IMG/VR virus record: IMGVR_UViG_3300035698_008202
Coordinates: 1-21,931 of that record
Direction: 5' to 3' (one strand)
Length of the DNA: 21,931 nt
From: a virus
Numbering within the stretch: the first letter of the stretch is position 1; every line of letters starts with the position of its first letter. Shown here piece after piece: positions 1 to 5,942 of this stretch. The notes under the pieces were generated by a model. It ran no database searches. It was not told the origin of the DNA and saw nothing but the letters and a program-made list of their open reading frames with translations. The translations under genes were made by a program, and so were the position numbers.

Positions 1-2
1 AA

Positions 3-92
3 AAACCCGCAGGTTGCGGGTGCAAATTGGCACGGAATTTGCACTGTAGTATTCAACGAGGTCAGTCGATTTTCGGGCATACCTGCGGGTTT
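3..92. repeat. Nested inverted repeats upstream of promoter P1
   Basis: Three inverted pairs lie in the first 92 bases. Bases 3-14 (AAACCCGCAGGT) are an exact reverse complement of 81-92. Bases 20-28 (GTGCAAATT) pair exactly with 36-44 across a 7-base loop. Bases 5-11 (ACCCGCA) can also pair with 15-21 (TGCGGGT) across GGT, which competes with the 3-14/81-92 pairing. Read on the - strand the small hairpin is followed by five T, so it could end leftward transcription. Function is not known: terminator, structured leader, operator or attachment-type site are all possible. The left side is cut by the window edge. Confidence 0.7.
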
Positions 93-95
93 CTC

Positions 96-123
96 TTGAC
101 TTCCACCCTGAGTAGTGTATACT
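96..123 (+). promoter_or_regulatory. Sigma-70-like promoter P1
   Basis: A TTGACT -35 box (96-101) and a TATACT -10 box (118-123) are 16 bases apart. The gene start at 144 follows at the expected distance. The same arrangement, with the identical string TGTATACTTATA at the same offset from TTGAC, recurs at 578-605, which strengthens both calls. A second possible -10, TATAAT at 124-129, is too far from the -35 box. Confidence 0.75.
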
Positions 124-143
124 TATAATAGAGAGGAAACTCC

Positions 144-320
144 ATGAGCGTTGACCCCAACCGCACGATAGCAATCGTCCAGCACGCCACGAGTCATTCC
201 CCGCACTGGTATGCCATCAGTAGCGATTTGCACATTCACATGAAATTCAATCACATAGAAGACGCCATGAGCTACGCACTGTGCCATGCTCTGCCAGAGA
301 ACGTTGAAGTATCCGACTGA
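144..320 (+). CDS. Small hypothetical protein (58 aa), first gene after P1
   Basis: Not recognised. ATG at 144 follows promoter P1 by about 20 bases, with the purine-rich stretch GAGAGGAAAC as a likely ribosome binding site; the stop is TGA at 318-320. The product begins MSVDPNRTIAIVQHA and is rich in histidine (eight His in 58 residues). It has no signal peptide or membrane segment. Its position suggests an early phage protein made by host RNA polymerase. Start and frame are supported by promoter spacing rather than by homology. Confidence 0.6.
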   Translation: MSVDPNRTIAIVQHATSHSPHWYAISSDLHIHMKFNHIEDAMSYALCHALPENVEVSD

Positions 321-339
321 CACCCACAGGAGCACAGGT

Positions 340-627
340 ATGACACATCTAACTGCAATGGGCCATAGACTTGCTAGTGACGCCAAGGGCGTCGAATCTA
401 TTGTCCGGGAGCACTACCGCAAGCATTACGGCCCCGTGTCAATAGCCATTGATATCGACATGGAGCGGCTAAAAGCCACGGTCTCCATGCTAGACTGCAA
501 AATAGACTCCATGCTAGACTCCATGCTAGACTGCAAAATAGTCTGCAAAATAGTCTGTAGTATTGAGAAGTTTTTCCTTGACAAACGTCCGTTGTATTGT
601 ATACTTATACTGGAGAAGGAAGAATGA
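340..627 (+). CDS. Small hypothetical protein (95 aa) with tetrapeptide-repeat tail
   Basis: Not recognised. ATG at 340 has an AGGAG ribosome binding site (CACAGGAGCACAGGT) and begins MTHLTAMGHRLASDAKGVES. An upstream in-frame start at 286 would overlap the previous gene and lacks a site. The first ~50 residues look like ordinary globular sequence. Residues 49-72 are six tetrapeptides (SMLD, CKID, SMLD, SMLD, CKIV, CKIV) encoded by 12-bp tandem DNA units, and the last ~20 codons lie on promoter P2. The C-terminal part may therefore be a by-product of regulatory DNA, and the functional protein may be the N-terminal half. The stop overlaps the next start as ATGA (624-627). Confidence 0.55.
   Translation: MTHLTAMGHRLASDAKGVESIVREHYRKHYGPVSIAIDIDMERLKATVSMLDCKIDSMLDSMLDCKIVCKIVCSIEKFFLDKRPLYCILILEKEE
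484..555 (+). repeat. Six tandem 12-bp units just upstream of promoter P2
   Basis: The six units are TCCATGCTAGAC (484-495), TGCAAAATAGAC (496-507), TCCATGCTAGAC (508-519 and 520-531) and TGCAAAATAGTC (532-543 and 544-555). They form two types, A and B, in the order A B A A B B. They end 22 bases before the -35 box of P2, where activator or repressor sites often lie. They are also in phase with the reading frame above, so amplification has kept the frame open. Confidence 0.85.
578..605 (+). promoter_or_regulatory. Sigma-70-like promoter P2
   Basis: TTGACA (578-583) and TATACT (600-605) are 16 bases apart, as in P1, and both sites carry TGTATACTTATA starting 20 bases after the first T of the -35 box. 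The gene at 624 starts about 12 bases after the probable transcription start, so its leader is very short. The promoter lies inside the 3' end of the upstream reading frame. Confidence 0.75.
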
Positions 628-743
628 CACCCACAGAAGCCATCTATCTAGTGACAATCGTTCAGGACTACTTGAGCGGGGTGCTTGCCCCGGGCGTAAC
701 CGAACAGACCTACTACATCCACAGGATCAAGAAAGTAACATAA
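624..743 (+). CDS. Very small hypothetical protein (39 aa) after P2
   Basis: Not recognised. ATG at 624 is preceded by GGAGAAGGAAGA, a strong ribosome binding site, and overlaps the upstream stop (ATGA). It begins MTPTEAIYLVTIVQDYLSG and ends at TAA 741-743. It is followed after two bases by the next ATG, consistent with translational coupling. The site and promoter support translation; the role is unknown. Confidence 0.5.
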   Translation: MTPTEAIYLVTIVQDYLSGVLAPGVTEQTYYIHRIKKVT

Positions 744-745
744 AT

Positions 746-1123
746 ATGACATCAACAGAGAAGGAAATGCTTGCACCTTACAGGCGACTTAACTCAAGAC
801 AATTAGTCGTCGAGACGATCACGCACGTCCGCTACGATGCCTATACATTCATCATCGTCACCAAGTCTGGTGGATACCTCAAGTTGCAAGGGTACAACGG
901 CGATGGCGACGGTCTTGTTACCGAGCGGCTCCAAGCCGCTGATCTAAAGCACATGGGAATAATTGATGAGGCGACCTGGGAACTAATCCTGGCTGAGCGG
1001 CGCGAGAAGCTGAAAGTCCTACGCCAATCTGATACCGAGATCGCCGTTCGCCGACTTGTCAAAGAGCACGGGGCCGACAAAATTCGAGACCTGATTAGAG
1101 ACCTGATTGAAGACGTGGAATGA
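746..1123 (+). CDS. Hypothetical protein (125 aa)
   Basis: Not recognised. ATG at 746 follows the previous stop by two bases; an upstream in-frame start at 563 would run across promoter P2 and the gene at 624, so it was not used. The N-terminal half looks like a small beta-rich domain (VRYDAYTFIIVTKSGGYLKL) and the C-terminal half is charged and helical, ending in a short repeat (RDLIRDLIEDVE). The stop overlaps the next start as ATGA. Part of the early coupled cluster. Confidence 0.7.
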   Translation: MTSTEKEMLAPYRRLNSRQLVVETITHVRYDAYTFIIVTKSGGYLKLQGYNGDGDGLVTERLQAADLKHMGIIDEATWELILAERREKLKVLRQSDTEIAVRRLVKEHGADKIRDLIRDLIEDVE

Positions 1124-1389
1124 AAACTGCATTTTGGAAAGTTAACGTCAACGCCAGCAACCCCACCAATGGCGGATCATCGTGGGAGCGGTACTTCATG
1201 TACTGTCCGACTGTACAGCAGATGCGCGACATCGTAACGAGCGAAAAAAAGGCTCACTGGATGACTCACCTCGACCTGCTCAATCACTTGAAGCCAACAC
1301 TGACCGGCGTCTTCGAGACTATTATTCAAGTCGCCGGAACCACGGTTGGCTACATCATCGTCACTAAGTTGGAGGCGTACTCGAAATGA
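1120..1389 (+). CDS. Hypothetical protein (89 aa)
   Basis: Not recognised. It starts in an ATGA overlap with the upstream gene and ends in an ATGA overlap with the downstream one, which strongly supports the frame. The product is soluble and aromatic-rich near the N-terminus (AFWKVNVNAS, WERYFMYC), with a beta-prone C-terminus (TTVGYIIVTKLEAY). The phrase YIIVTK resembles FIIVTK in the preceding protein; the two could share a small fold, but this is a weak hint. Confidence 0.7.
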   Translation: MKTAFWKVNVNASNPTNGGSSWERYFMYCPTVQQMRDIVTSEKKAHWMTHLDLLNHLKPTLTGVFETIIQVAGTTVGYIIVTKLEAYSK

Positions 1390-1892
1390 GAACACCTGAC
1401 GGGCTACGATGGGCCGTCCCGATGGCCGACCTAACCAGAAGTACGCTAGAACTACTGAAGGCATCCAAGGATGCCCTGGAAGCGATGCGGAGCCTAGGCC
1501 TCTATCTGGAGGGCTACTACAAAGAGATGCGCCGACTCGAAGCAGCCATCGCAGGGGATGAGAAACTACTGGAGGGAACGAGAATGCAGATACTTGACAA
1601 GCTACGACGAACGAAGGGCGAGCGAGCCCGCACCCAGGGAAAACAGATCATCTGCACCCGCCACTGGGCGTATGCTGAGGTTTTGGAAAATAAACCACTT
1701 TGCGACGACCCCGAGAACCAAATGATCGGCAGTCGGTCAATCCTGCATCTGGGCAACACTGGCAATGGGAGGATTGGCTGGCACCAATATGGCCCACGAG
1801 ACTTAGCAGTGGGCACTCGCGTGGAGCTATTCATGTTTAGTGTTCACGGCAGTTTATTGACAGACTTCCGCGTCCTGGAGAACAACCTATGA
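1386..1892 (+). CDS. Hypothetical protein (168 aa), helical N-terminal half
   Basis: Not recognised. ATGA overlaps at both ends (1386-1389 and 1889-1892) fix start and stop within the coupled series. Residues ~15-85 are charged and helix-prone, probably coiled-coil; the rest is a mixed globular region with Cys95, His98 and Cys112. Residues 96-168 (TRHWAYAEVL, GRIGWHQYGP, VGTRVELFMF) look like a small beta-rich domain. No membrane segment is seen. Confidence 0.7.
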   Translation: MRTPDGLRWAVPMADLTRSTLELLKASKDALEAMRSLGLYLEGYYKEMRRLEAAIAGDEKLLEGTRMQILDKLRRTKGERARTQGKQIICTRHWAYAEVLENKPLCDDPENQMIGSRSILHLGNTGNGRIGWHQYGPRDLAVGTRVELFMFSVHGSLLTDFRVLENNL

Positions 1893-2155
1893 ACAAGATT
1901 CTGGAAACCGTGACACTCACCTGCCCGTGCGGGGCGACGGTGGACTACGAAAACACACTGCAAGGCGCGATCAACATTGGCGACTTCAGACGAGCCACAG
2001 GCTGGTTCAGTATCTACGACTCGCGAATGGTGTCCATTTGGACTTGCCCAGCTTGCGCCGCTGCCGCACTCGAACACGCTAAGGCCATTGTAGACATCCT
2101 TGGCTCCAAACATGTTAGCCTAGCTTCAATCGTCTCCCTGGGGAACAAGAAATAA
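1889..2155 (+). CDS. Small zinc-ribbon-like protein (88 aa)
   Basis: Two cysteine pairs, C12-P-C14-G and C53-P-A-C56, are spaced as in a treble-clef or zinc-ribbon fold, so the protein probably binds one zinc ion. Such small phage proteins often bind DNA or other proteins, but nothing here tells which. It starts in an ATGA overlap with the upstream gene, and its stop (TAA, followed by TAG) closes the coupled series that began at 624. Confidence 0.7.
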   Translation: MNKILETVTLTCPCGATVDYENTLQGAINIGDFRRATGWFSIYDSRMVSIWTCPACAAAALEHAKAIVDILGSKHVSLASIVSLGNKK

Positions 2156-2270
2156 TAGAAGTAAAGACTACTGTATTAGAGACACGGCTCTGTGGCTGAA
2201 AAGGAATTTCCCGCTTTACAGTCTGCCAGCAGAGGGGGGCTTGGGGTCAGTTTTGGAATAACATCAGCGG

Positions 2271-2291
2271 CGTCGGCCCTTGCGGCCGTCG
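2271..2291 (+). other. Imperfect hairpin in the 2156-2333 gap
   Basis: CGTCGGCC (2271-2278) and GGCCGTCG (2284-2291) pair across CTTGC with one T-T mismatch. No T-run follows, so a classic terminator is not supported. It could be an mRNA structure between the two small-gene clusters. No convincing promoter was seen in the rest of this 178-base gap. Confidence 0.4.
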
Positions 2292-2333
2292 GCGCAATCG
2301 CACAGTGACTTAGTACCTAGTATCGGAGATAAT

Positions 2334-2570
2334 ATGAGCGAACAATCAAATGAACTAAGAGAATACGGCCAGGCTTTGCAGGCCGACGTAGCCAGCGGCA
2401 CAGTTATCATAGGGACATTCGTCATTGACTGCGCCGACCGGCTCGAACGGCTGGAGGCAGACCGGGAAGCAATACAAGTATTGATGTCAAGGGCCCACCC
2501 ATGTTCACTGGTGTGTGCCCTCAAGAAGGTGTGCAGATATGCTCCAGAACCCGCAGGAGACAAAGCATGA
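2334..2570 (+). CDS. Hypothetical protein (78 aa)
   Basis: Not recognised. ATG at 2334 has a GGAGAT ribosome binding site seven bases upstream; an earlier in-frame start at 2280 has none. The product begins MSEQSNELREYGQ, has a short hydrophobic stretch (GTVIIGTFVIDCA), a charged helical stretch (DRLERLEADREAIQVL) and a Cys-containing C-terminus. The stop overlaps the nuclease gene start as ATGA (2567-2570), so the two are probably co-translated. Confidence 0.65.
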   Translation: MSEQSNELREYGQALQADVASGTVIIGTFVIDCADRLERLEADREAIQVLMSRAHPCSLVCALKKVCRYAPEPAGDKA

Positions 2571-2899
2571 GCAACTGGCCAAAGGGGCATTATGTGTACG
2601 CTATCATGGATGGGGGCGACCCTATCTATATCGGCAAAGGTACGAAAGGGCGTGCATGGAATCATCTTACATCGGGGATGATGGATCGTGCCCATTACAT
2701 GCCACTTTATGCCCATATTAAAGAAATGCGGGAAGCGGGTCGTGAGCCTGAGGTCCTTATCATAAAAGACGACTTAAACGAGCAAGAGGGTTACGCATCT
2801 GAGGCGGCAATGATCGAGCTAGTTGGCACTCAGGGTGCGGGCACGGGGACTCTTTGCAACCTAGACAGCCCATTGCGCGGCGCTGGCGTTCGTTCGTAA
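2567..2899 (+). CDS. GIY-YIG endonuclease domain protein (110 aa), probably truncated
   Basis: The N-terminus carries the GIY-YIG signature: Y9-V-Y11 in GHYVYAI, then Y21-I-G23-K-G, followed by basic residue R29 (KGRAWNHL), an acidic candidate metal ligand (E79 or E84 in ASEAAMIEL) and N98 (LCNL). GIY-YIG domains cut DNA with a divalent metal and are common in phage homing or stand-alone endonucleases; the YIGKG-x-x-x-RA-x-x-H variant resembles LEM-3/COG3680-type domains. ATG at 2567 has AGGAG upstream and overlaps the previous stop. The frame ends at 2899, but coding-like sequence continues in the other frames to 3376 (next entry), so this is probably the front part of a longer broken gene. 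Whether the domain alone is active is unknown. Confidence 0.75.
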   Translation: MSNWPKGHYVYAIMDGGDPIYIGKGTKGRAWNHLTSGMMDRAHYMPLYAHIKEMREAGREPEVLIIKDDLNEQEGYASEAAMIELVGTQGAGTGTLCNLDSPLRGAGVRS

Positions 2900-3376
2900 G
2901 CCCATATCGCGTTAATGGTTTAGCGATTCAAGTCTGGGGCGAGTGGTTTCCAACATTAGGTGCAGTAGCCAAAGATGCGCGGTGCATTGTAAACTGTAAA
3001 ACACTCTACAGCAGACTAGCTCTTAATTGGCCACTAGAAAAGCGGCCGAAACCCCATCAAAACACCGAGCGGTACACTGCTGGGGCGAAAAGTTTAACTC
3101 CCTGGTCGTGCTCTCAAAAGACCCCCGCTGCGTTGTAAGCTATCTAACACTCCTAAGCCGTTTAGCTAATAAGTGGCCAATAGAGAAAGCGGCAAAGAGG
3201 AGATGTGGAGCGGCGGGGGGTTTGATACTTTGCTGGGGCGAGAAGTTTTTCTCCTGGGCAGCCATCTCTAAGGACCCCGCTGTGTTGTGTCTTACGGAAA
3301 ATTCCAGAGTCGTGTTCACACGGGCTGGCCAATAGAAGCGGCGGCCAGCACCCCTACCGAGGGGGTTCGTCGGTGA
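2900..3376 (+). pseudogene. Decayed C-terminal part of the nuclease gene: three DNA-binding-like repeats in shifting frames
   Basis: Three modules of about 50 codons can be read, with Trp codons at 2935, 3081 and 3234. Their core is W-G-E-x-F...(A/S)-K-D-(A/P)-R-C-x-V...L-x-S-R-L...W-P-(L/I)-E-(K/A)-A-A. Module 1 is in the frame of 2935. Near 3036-3041 one A appears lost from GAAAAAG, moving to the frame of 3081. Near 3276-3280 one C appears lost from CCCCC (module 2 has CCCCCGCTGC, module 3 CCCCGCTGT), moving to the frame of 3281, which runs to TGA at 3374-3376. A third one-base loss between about 2850 and 2896 would join it to the GIY-YIG frame. Restoring all three bases gives one ~270-residue protein. 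The repeats resemble modular DNA-recognition repeats of phage endonuclease-like proteins (from memory). Confidence 0.7.
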
Positions 3377-3533
3377 AAATAAACCCCCTAAATAGGGTGG
3401 GAGGGTCTAATCTGCCGCGTTGAACTAGGGACCCGACAATCGTTAGGACCCCGACAGGGGAAAACTTTACTTTTTTCGATAAAATTGACGCTCTTAAATT
3501 GCCTGGCGAGCCCATTTGGCGTCACATAAAGAT

Positions 3534-3555
3534 AGAGGGGGAGGACTACCCCTCT
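3534..3555 (+). other. Hairpin ahead of the zinc-motif gene
   Basis: AGAGGGG (3534-3540) and CCCCTCT (3549-3555) pair perfectly across an 8-base loop, followed by TTACTG. It lies 22 bases before the gene at 3578 and could be a weak terminator for the left cluster or an mRNA leader structure. The rest of 3377-3577 holds no gene; it has several short C-run/G-run pairs (for example CCCC-GACA-GGGG at 3449-3460, followed by a T-run at 3471-3476) but no convincing promoter. Confidence 0.4.
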
Positions 3556-3577
3556 TTACTGTGTCTGAGGAGCGCGA

Positions 3578-4117
3578 ATGAGCCACACCGACGCCAATGA
3601 CCCACGCCGCTGCCAAGCAAACACCCAAAGGGGTCAATGCACACACGTCGCAGCGACGGGTCACGAATACTGCCCCTACCACCTAAAAGATCGAGACATC
3701 GAAGACAAGGTGTCCTTGCGTGCTTATCAGTTGACGAATACAGCTATCGCTGAATCAGCCGGGCGTCACAGCCAAGTTGAAGAACTCAAGTCCCTCCGCG
3801 AAGAAATCGCGCTCTGCCGCTCCCTTGTCGAGCAGCGTTTGAATATGGTCCAGTCCAACGCTGACCTCCTAGCGGCGGTGGGGCAGGTGAACTCTCTCTT
3901 TCTCACGCTTGAGAAACTCATCTCAAGTTGCCATCGCCTGGAAACAAGTCTTGGCAATCTTCTCTCCAAAGCCTCCTTGCTGGAACTCGCCAAGGGCGTT
4001 GTGGAAATCGTCATGGACGAGTTGGAAGGCGTCGATAACTTTGAGGAGATAGTGGACAACATCAGCGAACGAATGGTCACACAGATCGCCAGCTACGAGC
4101 CTGAAGAGAAAAGGTAG
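3578..4117 (+). CDS. Zinc-motif helical protein (179 aa), candidate small terminase subunit
   Basis: ATG at 3578 has GAGGAG upstream. The N-terminus has a Cys/His cluster (C12, C21, H23, C32, H35, within RRCQANTQRGQCTHVAATG and YCPYH) that probably binds zinc; this pattern is common in small phage DNA-associated proteins. Residues ~60-170 are almost wholly helical, with leucine-rich coiled-coil stretches (LREEIALCRSLVEQRLNMV; LFLTLEKLI). A DNA-binding head plus helical oligomerisation region fits a small terminase subunit, and no better candidate lies beside the large terminase. The gene is nevertheless about 9.6 kb from it, so the assignment is tentative. The next gene starts 10 bases after its stop. 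Confidence 0.5.
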   Translation: MSHTDANDPRRCQANTQRGQCTHVAATGHEYCPYHLKDRDIEDKVSLRAYQLTNTAIAESAGRHSQVEELKSLREEIALCRSLVEQRLNMVQSNADLLAAVGQVNSLFLTLEKLISSCHRLETSLGNLLSKASLLELAKGVVEIVMDELEGVDNFEEIVDNISERMVTQIASYEPEEKR

Positions 4118-4126
4118 ACTGTGTAA

Positions 4127-5941
4127 ATGGCAACATCCCCAACACTTCTTCCAGACGACCCCCTTGCCAATATCGGTAACGATACTGCTAGGTGGCATGA
4201 TGGCTGGTTCTCAAACTTACACGCAGTAGAAATTGCCGCAGGTGTATTTTTTGCAGATGTTTTCACCGTGAACACGATTACGGCGGCCGACCTTGAAGTC
4301 ACCAACAACCTGACTGTAGCAAATACAACCACTACAAATGACCTTGAAGTCACCAACAACCTGACTGCAAATGGCGTAACCACCGTCAATGACCTGACCG
4401 CTAATGACGTAAACACTACTAATCTCACTGCGGTTGACGTAAACACCACTAACCTCGTCGCGGTTGACGTAAACACCACCAACCTGACGGCTACTGATGT
4501 AAATACCACTAACCTGACGGCTACTGAAGTAAACACGGTTGAAGTAAACACCACTAACCTAACGGCTACTGATGTAAATACCACTAACCTGACGGCTACT
4601 GAAGTAAACACCGCTAACCTCGTCGCGGTTGACGTAAACACCACTAACCTGACGACTACTGAAGTAAACACGGTTGAAGTAAACACCACCAACCTCGTCG
4701 CGGTTGACGTAAACACCGTCAATCTCACCGCGAGCGGGGCAATAACTGGACCAAACGTCACAACTGGAAACGACCCAGGACACCTACACACCATATACCT
4801 GAATAAGGATGGCTCCGTTCCACTCACAGGCGACTGGACGACTGGTGCGTTTAGTATTATCGGAAGCGATCATTGGTATGTTCGCGGAGCAAGTAAGCGA
4901 ATCTATTTCGGGGCGGCTGATAATGGTGCAATCTATCATAATGCAGTCAACTTAGTAATTGAAGCGCAGGAAGCTGGAGTTGGGAACATCTCGATACCAT
5001 CCGGAGCAATTGGACTTGGCGTCTTGCCAGCCGCAGACACGAAGCTTTACGTGAAACAGGTAACATCTCTTACGACCTCTACTGTTAGGGGCATCATTTC
5101 GTTAGTCGTATATGGCTCGGCGGGGAGCGGTAACAACGCGAACGGACTTATTGGTACATGGAATTACGTGCAAACGGGAGGCGCTTACAACGGAAACATA
5201 GCAGGAAACGTCATCGGCGCGGGCTTAGAGGCACACCACTACGGCACCGGAAGCCTAAATCAGATGTACGGCGATAGGATTATCGTATCAACGCGGAATG
5301 GCTCCGGGACCATTGGGAATGCGTTCGGGGTTTCTATCACCGTTAAGAAGTACGTTGGCGGCGGGGCATTCACAAGTATTTATGGGTTGGATATCGCGGA
5401 TGTTGTCGATGGCTCCACTTATAACTATGCAATCTACACCCGCGCCGGTCAGGTACGAATAGGTGACGACTTGTTCTTCGCGGACGCAGGGTCGGGCCTG
5501 CCGTATGCCGGAATTTACGGCAATGATCTCACGGCGACAATTACGATTACTGGTACTGGCACTGCGAACAAGGTGCAGGTCCTTGTGTTCGATACCAACG
5601 ACGACTCAAACCTAATGACGCCAGACCACACGGACGATCATATTACAACTGTGAAGGCTGGCATCTATTTTGTCGCAGTCAACATACATACAGAGAGTGT
5701 CGGCGGCGCTGCGTATGTAATGAAATACGCAGTATACAAGAACAACGGTGCCACGGCTTCGAGTCTTCAGGCGCATCGTCACTACTCGGGCGGCGGGAGC
5801 GACTGTCAATCTACTGCGCTTTCGGGGTTTGTTACCTTAGCGGCCACCGACACGCTGGAGCTTTGGTGTTGGAACGAAACGAATACAGCAAATATCATTG
5901 TAGAAGACGTATCGCTCTCCGCAGTGATGGTAGGTGGATAA
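4127..5941 (+). CDS. Tail fibre or appendage protein with pentad-repeat shaft and C1q/TNF-like head (604 aa)
   Basis: Probable receptor-binding fibre. The N-terminus (PDDPLANIGNDTARW) should attach to the virion. Residues ~48-94 are loose T/N/V/L repeats. Residues 95-204 are 22 pentads read as (T/V/A)-(N/D/E)-(L/V)-x-(A/T), arranged in ten-residue pairs. Then comes a GHLHTIYLNKDGSVPLTGDW segment of a kind common in phage fibres (a DGSVP-x-TG motif), and a Gly/Asn-rich central region. Residues ~461-604 look like a C1q/TNF-type jelly roll (FDTNDDSNLM, HITTVKAGIYFVAVNIH, LELWCWNETN), often a trimeric fibre head. The start has AAAAGG about 11 bases upstream. The specific receptor cannot be inferred. 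Confidence 0.8.
   Translation: MATSPTLLPDDPLANIGNDTARWHDGWFSNLHAVEIAAGVFFADVFTVNTITAADLEVTNNLTVANTTTTNDLEVTNNLTANGVTTVNDLTANDVNTTNLTAVDVNTTNLVAVDVNTTNLTATDVNTTNLTATEVNTVEVNTTNLTATDVNTTNLTATEVNTANLVAVDVNTTNLTTTEVNTVEVNTTNLVAVDVNTVNLTASGAITGPNVTTGNDPGHLHTIYLNKDGSVPLTGDWTTGAFSIIGSDHWYVRGASKRIYFGAADNGAIYHNAVNLVIEAQEAGVGNISIPSGAIGLGVLPAADTKLYVKQVTSLTTSTVRGIISLVVYGSAGSGNNANGLIGTWNYVQTGGAYNGNIAGNVIGAGLEAHHYGTGSLNQMYGDRIIVSTRNGSGTIGNAFGVSITVKKYVGGGAFTSIYGLDIADVVDGSTYNYAIYTRAGQVRIGDDLFFADAGSGLPYAGIYGNDLTATITITGTGTANKVQVLVFDTNDDSNLMTPDHTDDHITTVKAGIYFVAVNIHTESVGGAAYVMKYAVYKNNGATASSLQAHRHYSGGGSDCQSTALSGFVTLAATDTLELWCWNETNTANIIVEDVSLSAVMVGG
4409..4738 (+). repeat. 30-bp tandem repeats (two 5-codon units each) in the fibre gene
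   Basis: Ten full 30-bp units of the type GTAAACACCACTAACCTGAC plus ten more bases, and two 15-bp half units (VNTVE codons at 4529-4543 and 4664-4678). The half units are exactly 135 bp apart and sit in the same local context, pointing to a segmental duplication inside the array. DNA identity between units is high, so recent expansion or recombination is likely. Confidence 0.9.
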
Positions 5942-5942
5942 C

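Noticed and set aside
5-21. Rightward terminator at the window start
   Set aside because: The small hairpin lacks a T-run on the + strand; only the - strand reading has one, and no - strand gene is supported.
563-745. Longer start for the 125-residue protein
   Set aside because: It would read through promoter P2 and the 39-residue gene; the ATG at 746 fits coupling better.
1182-1367. 61-codon + strand frame within the gene at 1120
   Set aside because: It is internal to a gene fixed by ATGA overlaps at both ends and has no ribosome binding site.
3485-3530. Promoter from TTGACG at 3485
   Set aside because: No acceptable -10 box lies 16-18 bases downstream.
4409-4738. CRISPR-like repeat array
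   Set aside because: The 30-bp units are tandem, with no unique spacers, and lie in frame in a fibre gene.
4093-4827. Long open frame on the - strand (244 codons) with repeated VVFTS units
   Set aside because: It is the mirror of the 30-bp repeat array of the fibre gene; the repeated units keep the reverse frame open and no ribosome site or promoter supports it.
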